From the NCBI RefSeq assembly GCF_003626655.1, contig NZ_RBAN01000007.1, positions 186,001-250,000 of the forward strand: a stretch of 64,000 bases of DNA, read 5' to 3'. Made by a program: the position numbers and the translations under genes. Below, in pieces: positions 15,383-24,138 of the stretch. Source of the DNA: Micromonospora costi. GTDB lineage: Bacteria; Actinomycetota; Actinomycetes; Mycobacteriales; Micromonosporaceae. A model generated the notes under the pieces. That model did no database searches. It had not been told where the DNA came from and worked only from the letters and a program-made list of their open reading frames with translations. Each line of letters opens with the position of its first letter. Position 1 is the first letter of the stretch.

Positions 15383-17581
15383 TCAGCGGCCGGGCGGCAG
15401 GGCGTAGCCGACGTAGTCGCGGTACTCCAGCCGCCAGTCGGGCGGGACGAGGCGTGTGCACGCCGCCCGGGGGCCGGTGCAGACGATGGCGTCCACCGAG
15501 GCCGGGTCGGTCGGCGGCCGCTCCGGCAGCACCGACTGCAGCGCCACCAGGTCCGGCGGCCGGCCGTCCCGGTCGCGCAGCAGGAGCCACCAGGGGTACT
15601 CCCAGTTGTCGTTCTGCTGGGCGAGGCCGATCCGGCGGGCGCCGCTCGCGCGTACGGCCTCGGCCGCCCAGCGGAACTCGTCCGTCCACTGGGGGCGGCG
15701 GAGGAAGCGGGTGTCCCACTCGGAGGTGGTGAAGACGGAACCCGAGCCGACCAGCCGGCGCGGGAAGCCGTACGACAGCGCCAGCACACCGGCGAGCGCG
15801 GAGGTCGCGAGCACGGTCACCGCCGTGAGGACGGCGACGGAGCGGCGACCGGCCACGCCCGCCGCGCCGGCCCCGGCGGGGGCGCCGGAGCGACGCCGGA
15901 ACAGGGCGTCCAGCCAGAGCCCGGCCAGCGGCACGGCCAGCACCAGCGCGTACATGAGCAGCCGGTTGCCCCACGGCTGCCACTTGATCATGGCGGTGTG
16001 CAGCGCCACGGCGACCACCACGGTCGTGGCGTACGCCCGCAGCGGCCCGGCGGCGGTCGGCGCGATCCGCGCCGGGCGGGCGAGCGCGAAGACCGCGCCC
16101 AGCACCGCGAGCGAGCCGGCCAGCGGGAACGCGACCCGGTCCTCGTCGGGATACCAGGCCGGCTCGGGGAAGACCTCCCGGCCGAAGGTGATCGCCCGGT
16201 CCTGCGGGTCGACGCCGATCACACCCGCGCCGCCGATGACGGCCTCGGCGGTGGCGTGGCGCAGCGGCGCGAGCGGCGTGTCGAACGCCGTGTGCGCGAT
16301 GCGCAGGGCGTTGACCAGGACCGAGGCGGGGTCGTGCCGCTCCATGGGGATCGACTCGCGCAGCCGGGGCGGCCCGAGCGGGTGTCCGAACTCGGCCGTC
16401 ACGCGGGCCAGGAACGGGCCGACCACGGCGGCCGCCACGACCAGGATGAGCAGCGAGCCGCCGACCGTCCGGGCGATCCCGCCGGACGGCGACGCGCCGA
16501 CCCGGGCGTCTGCCGGTGCGCCGCGCCCGGCGCCCTCGCCGGCCGTACGGGCGAGCCGGAGCTGGGCCAGCCCCCACAGCACCAGCAGCGGGCCGACGGC
16601 GACCAGACCGCTGGTCTTGCTCACCGCGGTCAACCCGGCGGCCGCCCCGAGCCCGAGCATCGTGCCCACCCCGGTGCGGCGGCGCAGCCCGTCCAGCACC
16701 AGGGTCGCCGTGCACGCGACCCAGGCCGCGACCACGAGGTCGGTCTGCGTGCTGGTCGCCTGCAGCGCCACCATCGGCGTCGTGGCCACGACGAACGCGG
16801 CGAGCAACTGGGCGCGCCGGCCGCCGCCGAGCTGCGCCGCGATCCGGGCGGCGACCAGCAGGCAGCCCACGCCGGCCGCCCACTGCACCAGGTTGTGCAG
16901 CCGATCGCCGCCGGTGAGCAGGCGGAGGTGCAGCAGCAGGTACTCGGCGCCGGGCGGGATGGTCACCTGCCGGTGGATGGCGGTGGGCCAGAAGTCCAGG
17001 TCGCCCTGGGCCACCCAGTGCTCCACCTTGGGCAGGTGGTACGTCTGCGAGTCGAAGTTGTTCGGCTCGGCGAGCAGGGCGATGAGCAGTTCGACCAGCA
17101 CGAACCCGCCCACCGTGCCGGCGAGGAGCCGGTCGGCCCGGCCGGCCGTACGCCAGCTCTCGCGCAGCCGGTCACGCCACCCGCCGGCAGCCGATCCGTG
17201 GCCGGTGGCGGAGTGTGGCCGGGGAGTGTCGGAGCGTACGTCCTCTGCGGGCGCGCCGGCGGTCGCGGCGACCAGGGCCCTGCGGGGCGCGGCGGTCGTC
17301 TCCGCGGATCGCGCGGCGTCCCGCCGGCGGCGCCAGGCGGCGGCCGCGCCTGCGGCGGCGAGGAAGAGCAGCCAGGCGGTGGCGAAAGCCGGCCGGGTCA
17401 GCGCGTGCAGCTCACCGAGCACCTCGACCGTGAGCACCGCGAAGCCGCCGGTGAGCAGCGCGGCCCGGACGATGCCGAGCCGTAGCGGTGCCACCGTGCC
17501 GGCGGCGGGTCGGGTCGCGAGGACGAGCAGGAGCATCGCGGCGACGGGCGCCACCGCGAGCAGGAAGCCGGCTGCCGACAT
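15383..17581 (-). CDS. GT-C fold membrane glycosyltransferase (GT39/PMT-like)
   Basis: A 732-aa polytopic membrane protein with ten or more hydrophobic helices. The first luminal loop has EPNNFDSQTYHLPKVEHWV, in the place of the catalytic acidic motif of PMT-type GT-C enzymes, and a lumenal C-terminal portion ends the protein. Such enzymes move a sugar from polyprenyl phosphate to extracytoplasmic acceptors. ATG at 17581 is preferred; an upstream GTG (17617) would add 12 residues including a rare TTA leucine codon. It is divergent from a polyprenyl-phosphate-sugar synthase-like GT2 gene, a likely donor supplier. Confidence 0.8.
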   Translation of the reverse strand: MSAAGFLLAVAPVAAMLLLVLATRPAAGTVAPLRLGIVRAALLTGGFAVLTVEVLGELHALTRPAFATAWLLFLAAAGAAAAWRRRRDAARSAETTAAPRRALVAATAGAPAEDVRSDTPRPHSATGHGSAAGGWRDRLRESWRTAGRADRLLAGTVGGFVLVELLIALLAEPNNFDSQTYHLPKVEHWVAQGDLDFWPTAIHRQVTIPPGAEYLLLHLRLLTGGDRLHNLVQWAAGVGCLLVAARIAAQLGGGRRAQLLAAFVVATTPMVALQATSTQTDLVVAAWVACTATLVLDGLRRRTGVGTMLGLGAAAGLTAVSKTSGLVAVGPLLVLWGLAQLRLARTAGEGAGRGAPADARVGASPSGGIARTVGGSLLILVVAAAVVGPFLARVTAEFGHPLGPPRLRESIPMERHDPASVLVNALRIAHTAFDTPLAPLRHATAEAVIGGAGVIGVDPQDRAITFGREVFPEPAWYPDEDRVAFPLAGSLAVLGAVFALARPARIAPTAAGPLRAYATTVVVAVALHTAMIKWQPWGNRLLMYALVLAVPLAGLWLDALFRRRSGAPAGAGAAGVAGRRSVAVLTAVTVLATSALAGVLALSYGFPRRLVGSGSVFTTSEWDTRFLRRPQWTDEFRWAAEAVRASGARRIGLAQQNDNWEYPWWLLLRDRDGRPPDLVALQSVLPERPPTDPASVDAIVCTGPRAACTRLVPPDWRLEYRDYVGYALPPGR

Positions 17582-17704
17582 GGCGGGAAGTAAACACCAT
17601 CGTTTCCAATTCGCCACGCCGGATACACGAGGTGGTGGCCACCGTTGCGCTGACCAGCCAGGCTACGCTAGGCCCGACATATTGTCGCCACCGTGGAGAT
17701 TCCC

Positions 17705-18409
17705 GTGAAGCTCTCGATCCTCATGCCGGTCTACAACGAGGAAGAACGCATCGCGGATGCCCTCAAGCAGGCATTGGCGGTCGACTACCCGTGCGAGATC
17801 GAATTGGTAGTGGTCGACGACGGCAGCCGGGACGGCACCGCAGAGGTCCTCGGCCGGGCCGACGACCAGCGGCTGCGGGTCATCACGCACCAGCGCAACG
17901 CGGGCAAGGGCGCGGCCATCAAGACGGCGGTCGACAACGCCGAGGGTGAATACATGGTCATTCTCGACGCCGACCTGGAGTACGACCCGCAGGACATCCC
18001 CAAGCTGCTCGACCCGGTGCTCGACGGCCGCGCCACGGTGGTCTACGGCAACCGCACCTTCGGCAGCCACAGCGCGTACAGCTTCTGGTACGTCATGGGC
18101 AACCGCGGTGTCACGATGGCGGCGAACGTCCTGTTCAACTCCTACATCGGTGACCTGGAGACCTGTTTCAAGCTGATGCCGGTCGCGCTCTACCGCTCGC
18201 TCGACATCCGCTCGCGCGGTTTCGGCATGGAGGCCGAGGTCACCGGCAAGCTGCTGCGCCGCCGCATCCGCCCCTACGAGGTGCCGATCAGCTACCGGGC
18301 CCGTGGGCGCGAGGAGGGCAAGAAGATCACCTGGAAGGACGGCGTCGAGGCGCTCTGGATCCTCGGCCGGGAGCGCACCCGCCGCCGTCCCACCACGACG
18401 GCCCGCTGA
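17705..18409 (+). CDS. GT2 glycosyltransferase, dolichyl/polyprenyl-phosphate sugar synthase-like
   Basis: A 234-aa GT-A enzyme without membrane helices. It shows VKLSILMPVYNEEERI, VVVDDGSRDGT (nucleotide-sugar binding), RNAGKGAAI and MVILDADLEYDPQD (the DxD equivalent), then GNRTFGSHS and the conserved DLETCFKLMP. This is the DPM1/GtrB layout. It would transfer a hexose from a nucleotide sugar to polyprenyl phosphate on the inner membrane face. GTG at 17705 is chosen because GGAG lies 6 nt upstream. Divergent from the GT-C gene; together they could form a donor-and-transfer pair. Confidence 0.88.
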   Translation: MKLSILMPVYNEEERIADALKQALAVDYPCEIELVVVDDGSRDGTAEVLGRADDQRLRVITHQRNAGKGAAIKTAVDNAEGEYMVILDADLEYDPQDIPKLLDPVLDGRATVVYGNRTFGSHSAYSFWYVMGNRGVTMAANVLFNSYIGDLETCFKLMPVALYRSLDIRSRGFGMEAEVTGKLLRRRIRPYEVPISYRARGREEGKKITWKDGVEALWILGRERTRRRPTTTAR

Positions 18410-18419
18410 GGGCCGTCCC

Positions 18420-19331
18420 TCACACCGGCAGCGCGGCCTCGCGCCGGCTGCCGAGGAACCGGCTGACCGACCGGTGCAGCCCGGCCGCGTCCAGGCCGTG
18501 CCACCGGGTGTGGTCCTCCGACGAGCCGTAGCGGCGCAGGTCCTCCCGGCCCACCCCAAGCGCCAGTAGTCGGTGCGGCCGGTCGGCCAGCGCCGCCGAC
18601 ACCACCCGGCTCGACGTGCCGGCCAGGTAGGGCTCCACGAGGATCACGTCCGTGCCGGCCAGTGCCCGCAGCCCGGCCACGTCGAACGGGCGCGGCCGGT
18701 GGGTGTACGCCACGGTGACCGGCAGGTCGGCCACCGCGGCCAGTGCCGCGTCCCGTACCGGTCCGACCGCCACGAGCAGCGGGGCGCCCGGCCCGGCGTC
18801 CCGGACCGCGGCGAGCGTGCCGTCGCCGCCGAGCGGCCGGTCGTTCTGCAGGGTGGAGAGGCGTACGTAGGCCGAGCCGTCCCCGGCCACCACGGCGCGC
18901 AGCAGCGCCGGCACCTCGTCGGGGTGCCCGGGTACGTGCACGGTCCAGTCGTGCAGGGTGTCGATCAAAGACACGTCGGCCGGGGACAGGTGGGTGCGAC
19001 CCGCCGCCGCCCGGTCGTACGAGGCACCGACGCTGACCAGCACGGCGGTCACGTCCTGGTGGTCCAGGTCGAGCTTGACCTGCTCGTACGCCCGCTCGAC
19101 CAGGAACGGGGCGTAGCTGTGCACGATCGGGCGCAGCCCGGTGAGCGCGAGGCCCCCGGCCACGCCCACCATGAGCTGCTCGCGGATGCCCACGTTGAGC
19201 ACCCGGTCCGGGTGACGGGTGGCGGCCGGCGCGAAGGCGGCGGCCGAGATGTCGGCGAGCACGAGCGCCGTACGCGGGTCCTCCGCGAGCAGCGCGGTGG
19301 TGGTGTCGACGAAGGTCTGCCGCACGGTCAC
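18420..19331 (-). CDS. Transketolase, C-terminal subunit
   Basis: A 303-aa split transketolase half. It has the pyrimidine-binding domain (LVLADISAAAF, VLNVGIREQLMVGVAGGLAL with the TPP-activating Glu in IREQ, PIVHSYAPFLVERAYEQVK) and the C-terminal transketolase domain. The GTG start at 19331 overlaps the stop of the N-terminal subunit gene by 4 bp. With its partner it moves two-carbon units between sugar phosphates in the pentose-phosphate network or acts on a secondary-metabolite sugar. Confidence 0.88.
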   Translation of the reverse strand: MTVRQTFVDTTTALLAEDPRTALVLADISAAAFAPAATRHPDRVLNVGIREQLMVGVAGGLALTGLRPIVHSYAPFLVERAYEQVKLDLDHQDVTAVLVSVGASYDRAAAGRTHLSPADVSLIDTLHDWTVHVPGHPDEVPALLRAVVAGDGSAYVRLSTLQNDRPLGGDGTLAAVRDAGPGAPLLVAVGPVRDAALAAVADLPVTVAYTHRPRPFDVAGLRALAGTDVILVEPYLAGTSSRVVSAALADRPHRLLALGVGREDLRRYGSSEDHTRWHGLDAAGLHRSVSRFLGSRREAALPV

Positions 19332-20089
19332 TCCCCCGGGTCGACGACCGCGACGACGACGTGCGGCCGGTGGTTGTCGTGCCCCGTGAGGGCGTGGTGC
19401 AGGGCCTCGTGGTCGCGCCCGTCGACGGTGGCGGCGCTCCAGCCGTTCACCTCGAACCGCGCCGCGAGCCCACCGGGCCAGCCGTGCGTGGCCGAGTGGT
19501 TGTCCACCACCACGGCGGTCAGGTTGGGCAGGCCGCTGGCGCCGGCGTACGCGATGGCCTCGTGGTTGGAGCCCTCGTCCAGCTCCGCGTCGCCGAGCAG
19601 CACGTACACCCGCGGGGTGAGCCGGCCCTGGGCCCGCAGCCCGAGCGCGGTGCCCACGCCGAGCCCGAGCCCGTGACCGAGCGACCCGGAGCCGATCTCG
19701 ACGCCGGGCACCAGGGTCCGGTCGGGGTGGTCGCCGAGCCGGCTGCCCGGGCCGCCCTGGTCGTCCAGCCAGGCGCCGGGAACGAACCCCTTCGCGGCGA
19801 GCACCGCGTAGTACCCGGCCACGGCGTGCCCCTTGGAGAGCAGGAAGCGGTCGCGGTCCGGGTCGTCGGTGGTGTCGGGTGTGATCCGCAGGATCCGGTC
19901 GTAGAGCACCCACAGCACGTCGACGGTCGAGTACACGTTCGCGCCGAACTCCCGCCCGGCCCGTACGCGCTCCAGCGCGGCGGCGACCGGCTCGGGGACG
20001 GCCACGGTTCCCGGCGGGGCGGGCACGATTCCTGGCGGGGCGCTCCGGGCGCTGGCGGGCGGGATGGTGGTGGCGGTTGTCGTGGTCAT
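19328..20089 (-). CDS. Transketolase, N-terminal (TPP-binding) subunit
   Basis: A 253-aa half-transketolase. FLLSKGHAVAGYYAVLA, GVEIGSGSLGHGLGLGVG and LLGDAELDEGSNHEAI (the Mg/TPP-binding GDG-like motif) are intact. ATG at 20089 gives an N-terminus MTTTTATTIPP that is low-complexity but normal for this family in actinobacteria. It is the first gene of the two-gene unit, and only 46 bp separate it from the divergent SoxR-type regulator, with a palindrome between. Confidence 0.88.
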   Translation of the reverse strand: MTTTTATTIPPASARSAPPGIVPAPPGTVAVPEPVAAALERVRAGREFGANVYSTVDVLWVLYDRILRITPDTTDDPDRDRFLLSKGHAVAGYYAVLAAKGFVPGAWLDDQGGPGSRLGDHPDRTLVPGVEIGSGSLGHGLGLGVGTALGLRAQGRLTPRVYVLLGDAELDEGSNHEAIAYAGASGLPNLTAVVVDNHSATHGWPGGLAARFEVNGWSAATVDGRDHEALHHALTGHDNHRPHVVVAVVDPGE

Positions 20090-20104
20090 GCGGCTAGCCT
20101 GCAA

Positions 20105-20122
20105 GTTAAACCATGGTTCAAC
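20105..20122. promoter_or_regulatory. Operator between transketolase and soxR genes
   Basis: GTTAAACCATGGTTCAAC, 16 of 18 positions self-complementary, with CAAG flanks (CAAGTT on one side, AACTCAAG on the other) that recall MerR/SoxR-type boxes. It is the only space between the two divergent start codons, so it most likely serves both promoters. Confidence 0.65.
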
Positions 20123-20135
20123 TCAAGGTGACGTG

Positions 20136-20609
20136 ATGCACGAGTCCCTCACCATCGGGCAGCTCTCCGACCGCAGCGGGGTGGCACCCTCCGCCCTGCG
20201 CTACTACGAGCGGCTCGGCCTCATCCGGGCCGAGCGCACCGGCGGCAACCAGCGCCGTTACGCGCGTGTCGAGCTGCGCCGGGTGGCGTTCATCCGCATC
20301 TCCCAGCAGGTGGGTATCTCGCTGGAGGAGATCCGGGCGGCGCTCGACTCGCTGCCCGCCTCGCGTACGCCCACCGCCTCGGACTGGGCCCGGCTCTCCA
20401 CCACCTGGCGGGAGCGGTTGAACGAGCGGATCCGGCTCATGACGAAGCTCCGCGACGACCTGGACAGCTGCATCGGCTGCGGCTGCCTGTCCCTGCAGCG
20501 GTGCACCCTCTACAACCCGGGCGACACGCTGGCCGGCGAGGGGCCGGGTGCCCGGCTCATGCTGTCCCGGGCCGGTGACGAGGCGGAGGCCGGCGTCACG
20601 CCGTCGTGA
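20136..20609 (+). CDS. soxR: SoxR-type redox-sensing MerR regulator
   Basis: A 157-aa MerR protein. The N-terminal winged helix (LTIGQLSDRSGVAPSALRYY, ERLGLIRAERTGGNQRRY) is followed by a dimerisation helix and the [2Fe-2S] loop C112-I-G-C115-G-C117-L-S-L-Q-R-C123, the exact SoxR spacing. It senses redox-cycling agents or redox-active metabolites through cluster oxidation. ATG at 20136 (with GTG just before) follows AAGG. It overlaps the convergent quinone oxidoreductase gene by 14 bp. Neighbouring transketolase and quinone reductase genes fit a redox regulon. Confidence 0.92.
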   Translation: MHESLTIGQLSDRSGVAPSALRYYERLGLIRAERTGGNQRRYARVELRRVAFIRISQQVGISLEEIRAALDSLPASRTPTASDWARLSTTWRERLNERIRLMTKLRDDLDSCIGCGCLSLQRCTLYNPGDTLAGEGPGARLMLSRAGDEAEAGVTPS

Positions 20610-21573
20610 GCAGCACCTTGCCGACGTGGTCGCCCTCCTCCAGGAGCCGATGCGCCGCGGCGGCCTCGGCCATCGGCAGGCGCCGCTCCACGATCGGCCG
20701 GATCCGGCCCGTCTCGACGAGCGGCCACACCTCGTCCCGTACGCCGCGGACGATGGCCGCCTTCTGCGCGGCCGGCCGGGCCCGCAGCGTGGTCGCCGCG
20801 ACCGTGGCCCGCTTGGTCATCAGCGCGTTGAGGTCCAGCTCGCCCTTGCGCCCGCCCTGCAACCCGATCACCACGAGCCGGCCGCCGGTGGCCAGCGCGG
20901 CCACGTTCCGGCCCAGGTAAGAGGCGCCCATGATGTCGAGGACCACGTCCGCGCCCCGGCCGTCGGTGACCCGGCGGACCTCCTCGACGAAGTCCTGCTC
21001 GCGGTAGTCGATCGTGTGGGCAGCGCCCAGCTCGCGTAGCCGCTCGTGCTTCCCGGCGCGGGCGGTCACCACGACGGTGGCGCCGAGTGCCGTACCGAAC
21101 TGGATCGCGAACGTGCCGATGCCGCTGCCGCCACCGTGCACGAGCAGGGTCTCGCCGTCCTGCAGCCCGGCCACGAGCACCAGGTTCGACCACACCGTGC
21201 AGGCCACCTCGGGCAGCGCCGCGGCGTCGACCAGGTCGACGCCGGCCGGCACCGGCAGCAGCTGACCGGCGGGCACCGCCACCCGCTCGGCGTAGCCGCC
21301 ACCGGCCAGCAGCGCGCAGACCTCCTGCCCGACGTGCCACCCCGCGACGTCCGGCCCGAGCGCGCTGATCACGCCGGCGCACTCCAAGCCGAGGTACGGG
21401 GGAGCACCCGCCGGCGGCGGGTAGTGCCCCTGCCGTTGCAGCAGGTCCGCCCGGTTCACGGCGCTGGCCCGCACGTCCATGACCACCTCGCCCGGGCCGG
21501 GCTCCGGGTCGGGCACCTCGGCCCAGACCAGCGCGTCGGGTCCGCCAGGCTCCACCACAGTGATCGCACGCAT
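20596..21573 (-). CDS. NAD(P)H-quinone oxidoreductase, zeta-crystallin (QOR/PIG3) type
   Basis: A 325-aa zinc-free MDR protein. It starts MRAITVVEPGGPDAL, and AVNRADLLQRQGHYPPP is the hallmark of the PIG3-type subgroup. The Rossmann fingerprint is LLVHGGGSGIGTFAIQ, and YLGLECAGVI and GRLVVIGLQGG are conserved. The Cys/His ligands of zinc alcohol dehydrogenases are absent, as expected. It reduces quinones with NADPH. ATG at 21573 is chosen because upstream residues (MGYDWG) are not conserved. Tail-to-tail overlap with the SoxR gene. Confidence 0.92.
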   Translation of the reverse strand: MRAITVVEPGGPDALVWAEVPDPEPGPGEVVMDVRASAVNRADLLQRQGHYPPPAGAPPYLGLECAGVISALGPDVAGWHVGQEVCALLAGGGYAERVAVPAGQLLPVPAGVDLVDAAALPEVACTVWSNLVLVAGLQDGETLLVHGGGSGIGTFAIQFGTALGATVVVTARAGKHERLRELGAAHTIDYREQDFVEEVRRVTDGRGADVVLDIMGASYLGRNVAALATGGRLVVIGLQGGRKGELDLNALMTKRATVAATTLRARPAAQKAAIVRGVRDEVWPLVETGRIRPIVERRLPMAEAAAAHRLLEEGDHVGKVLLTTA

Positions 21574-21653
21574 CCCCCAGTCATACCCCACCGAACCGGC
21601 CCGTCCCCTGCCCCCCTCGGGCTTCCCTCGACCTCCCCTCGCCCTCCCCTCGC

Positions 21654-21712
21654 GTGATCATGAAGTTATTGCCGTGGGGCACGGCGTGTCGTGGCGATAA
21701 CTTCATGATCAC
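21654..21712. repeat. Long intergenic palindrome, family 2
   Basis: GTGATCATGAAGTTAT (21654-21669) and its exact complement ATAACTTCATGATCAC (21697-21712), with further partial pairing inside. The core GATCATGAAGTT differs from the family-1 core GATCTTGCAGTT at only two positions. It lies between a divergent start and the tRNA gene, so it is not simply a terminator of the minus-strand gene. Confidence 0.75.
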
Positions 21713-21844
21713 CGCTGGTGGCGGGCCGGACACAGTGGACTCCCGAGCGGGTCGGGTGGCCGGGAGCGGCGGTGCCGTGCCCGCTCGCCCGGCCGCGCGT
21801 CATGGCAGACTAGGCACGGCCGCGTACCTCCGGGGCGCGGCCCG

Positions 21845-21931
21845 GGAGGGTTCGCCTAGTGGCCGATGGCGCTGGTCTTGAAAACCGGTAAGGGAGCAAT
21901 CTCTTCGTGGGTTCGAATCCCACACCCTCCG
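21845..21931 (+). tRNA. tRNA-Ser(TGA)
   Basis: Acceptor GGAGGGT pairs with ACCCTCC, discriminator G. The anticodon loop CTTGAAA gives anticodon TGA. A long variable arm (AAGGGAGCAATCTCTTC region) is typical of serine tRNAs, and the T loop is GGTTCGAATCC. No CCA is encoded. 87 nt. Confidence 0.95.
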
Positions 21932-21996
21932 CTTCGCTGGGCCGCAGAAACCCCCGACCAGCGCGGACGCCGGTCGGAGGGCGCCCGGTGGCCGGT

Positions 21997-22743
21997 TCAG
22001 GCGATGAGCAGGCGGAGGCCGAGTTCTGCCGCGTCGAGATCGACGAGGTCGCGGTTGCGTTCCGCCCACCGGCCGGAGGCCAGGTCCTCACGGAGGTTCC
22101 GCACCGCCCGCTGCTCGACGTCCGGCCCGAGCCTGGCCAAGACGGACACCCCGCGACGCACGTTCTCGTCCAGGTACGCCTCGGGCCGGCGCCAGTACGC
22201 CTCGAAGAAGCCGTCGGCGCAGTCCCACGGGATGAGCACCGGCTCCGTGCGGGCGCCGATCGCGCCGGCCAGCTCGTCCAACGACGGCCGGCCGACAAGG
22301 AGGTCCGCAGCTTCGGGAAGGTAGTCGCGGGTGAACCAGAACCGGTGAAGCCACCCGGCCTCACTGGTGTCGTGCGTGAACACGACCACGCGGCGGGCGA
22401 CGCGCCGCATCTCCCGCAGGCCCGCGATCGGGTCCCGCCAGTGGTGGATGGTGGCGAAGGCCATCGCCGCGTCGAAGGACTGGTCCTCGAACGGAAGGCT
22501 CTCGGCAGCGGCGGCCACGCACCGCGCCGCCCCCGGGGGGCGCTGGGCACGCATGAGCGCGGACGGTTCCACGGCGGTGACGTCACGGTCGGTGGGCTCG
22601 TACGAGCCGGTGCCGGCCCCGACGTTCACCACCGTCCGCGCGTCGCCGAGCGCGGCCCAGACCTGCGCGGCGATCCGCGGCTCGGTGCGCCGCGTCACGG
22701 TGTAGGTGGCTCCGATGGTGTCGTACAACTGCGCGTTGGACAT
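21997..22743 (-). CDS. Class I SAM-dependent methyltransferase
   Basis: A 248-aa methyltransferase. Motif I is VVNVGAGTGSYEP, motif II has AVEPSALM, and the later segment SFDAAMAFATIHHWRD is the usual motif IV/post-motif. It resembles the UbiE/BioC Methyltransf_11 group of small-molecule or lipid methylases. ATG at 22743 follows GGGAGG. It sits between tRNA-Ser and a membrane-protein gene; substrate unknown. Confidence 0.88.
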   Translation of the reverse strand: MSNAQLYDTIGATYTVTRRTEPRIAAQVWAALGDARTVVNVGAGTGSYEPTDRDVTAVEPSALMRAQRPPGAARCVAAAAESLPFEDQSFDAAMAFATIHHWRDPIAGLREMRRVARRVVVFTHDTSEAGWLHRFWFTRDYLPEAADLLVGRPSLDELAGAIGARTEPVLIPWDCADGFFEAYWRRPEAYLDENVRRGVSVLARLGPDVEQRAVRNLREDLASGRWAERNRDLVDLDAAELGLRLLIA

Positions 22744-22847
22744 GTCGCCGCCTCCCTGGCTCTCGCCGGCCCCCGCCGCGCACCGGCGTCGCTGCCCTGG
22801 AGCGTAGGTCACGTTCGTCCGTGCGGCGTGCCCTGCGGGACGCGGAA

Positions 22848-22874
22848 CGCCCCCTGACCACTGGCCAGGGGGCG
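22848..22874 (-). terminator. Hairpin after the membrane-protein gene
   Basis: CGCCCCCTG (22848-22856) pairs with CAGGGGGCG (22866-22874), 12 bp beyond the stop of the membrane gene that begins at 23881. Confidence 0.75.
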
Positions 22875-22885
22875 CGTACACCCGC

Positions 22886-23881
22886 TCAGCCGGCCCCCAC
22901 TCCCGACAGCGCCGCGTAGGTGGGCGAGGCCGACCGGCGACGTGCGGCGACGACCACGACGGCGGCCGCCACGAGGGTGAACGCCGCGACCCCCGCGAAG
23001 GCGATGAGCGTCTGCCGGTCGAGGTGGGTGACCGGGACGCCCCGTTTCGCCTGCCAGGTGAGCGTGGCGAAGGCACCGGTGTAGCCGAGGGCGGCGACGC
23101 CGACCAATCGGGCCCGGACCCGTTCGTCGCGGAGCCAGTGCTGGCGGGTCGCGAGTACGCCCAGGATCGCGGTGACGAGCAGCAGCACCTGGATGGCGTG
23201 CAGGCCGACGAAGTGCGGTACGCGCAGGTCCCCGCCGGTGGTGCTCCAGTGGGTGAGGAACATGCCGTTGCCGTCGGGGTCGCCGATGCCGTGGCCGCCG
23301 TTCATGGACACCGGGTTGCCGTTGGCGTCGGTCACCGTGCGGGCGCCTGCGGAGTTGCTGAGCCACAGGGCCACGACCATGCTGGCGATGGCGAGCCCGA
23401 GTCCGGCGCGCAGGGCGCGGGACATGGCGCGGTCGCCGGTGCGTTGGATCAGGACCAGCACCGCGATGATCATGGTGATCAGCAGGAGCGGCGCGACACC
23501 GATGTTGAACGCCGTCCGCACGGTCTCGGCGACAGGCTCGTCGTTGTTGTTGAAATGGCTGATGGTGCCGTGCGCGGCGGCGTAGACGACGGCACCGACG
23601 TCCAGCAGACCGGCGACCGCGAAGACGGTACCGAGCCACCAGCCGAGACGTCGCCCCCTGCTCAGCTTGCTGAGCAGCCACGCCAGCGTCAGGCCGTACA
23701 CGCCCATGGCCAAGCCGAACTTCATCGGTTTCACCCACACCGACTCGCCGATGAGCAGGCGATCGTCGAGGAACAGACCGACGGCGGAGAGCACCGTCAG
23801 GGTGAACATGAGCGCTGCGTTCGCCACCAGCGGGCGGTGCCAGTGGCGCAGCGCGCTGAGGCATTGTCCAAGGATGGTCAT
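22886..23881 (-). CDS. Conserved polytopic membrane protein
   Basis: A 331-aa protein with about eight hydrophobic helices, starting MTILGQCLSALRHWHRPLVA. Conserved-looking stretches are VKPMKFGLAMGVYGLTLAWL, and an extracytoplasmic loop FLTHWSTTGGDLRVPHFVGLHAIQ whose His-rich stretch could bind metal or heme. A Gly/Asp/Asn-rich loop (DANGNPVSMNGGHGIGD) is extracellular. No family is recognised with confidence. TGGAG lies 5 nt before ATG at 23881. Own terminator downstream. Confidence 0.7.
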   Translation of the reverse strand: MTILGQCLSALRHWHRPLVANAALMFTLTVLSAVGLFLDDRLLIGESVWVKPMKFGLAMGVYGLTLAWLLSKLSRGRRLGWWLGTVFAVAGLLDVGAVVYAAAHGTISHFNNNDEPVAETVRTAFNIGVAPLLLITMIIAVLVLIQRTGDRAMSRALRAGLGLAIASMVVALWLSNSAGARTVTDANGNPVSMNGGHGIGDPDGNGMFLTHWSTTGGDLRVPHFVGLHAIQVLLLVTAILGVLATRQHWLRDERVRARLVGVAALGYTGAFATLTWQAKRGVPVTHLDRQTLIAFAGVAAFTLVAAAVVVVAARRRSASPTYAALSGVGAG

Positions 23882-24031
23882 GGGGCTCCAGACGAGGATC
23901 GGCCGGCCGTGGCTGTCCGAACGGGCCGGCCGTGGGCGATGTCGACGTGTCACCCAGCCTCGGCGAATCCGTACCGCTCAACCATCCGACGCGCCCCCGA
24001 CCCCATCCGGCGGCCGACCCCCGGTTCGACG

Positions 24032-24045
24032 GGGGGTTAACCCCC
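24032..24045. promoter_or_regulatory. Perfect 14-bp palindrome
   Basis: GGGGGTTAACCCCC lies in the 257-bp gap (23882-24138) between two minus-strand genes. It could be an operator or a short hairpin. The rest of this gap has no recognised feature. Confidence 0.4.
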
Positions 24046-24138
24046 GGCCCGGCCGGTCGTGCCGGCCGACGACGGACGCGCTGCCGCGTCGTCCGCCCGA
24101 AACGCCCTAGCGACGTCCGTCGGTGTGCGTGATCCCGG

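Noticed and set aside
17582..17617. Longer GT-C protein starting at GTG 17617
   Set aside because: Would add a non-conserved stretch with a rare TTA codon and has no better ribosome site; the ATG at 17581 is preferred.
15341..17708. Two long plus-strand frames across the GT-C gene
   Set aside because: Arg/Gly/Ala/Ser-rich shadows of a strongly supported minus-strand membrane protein.
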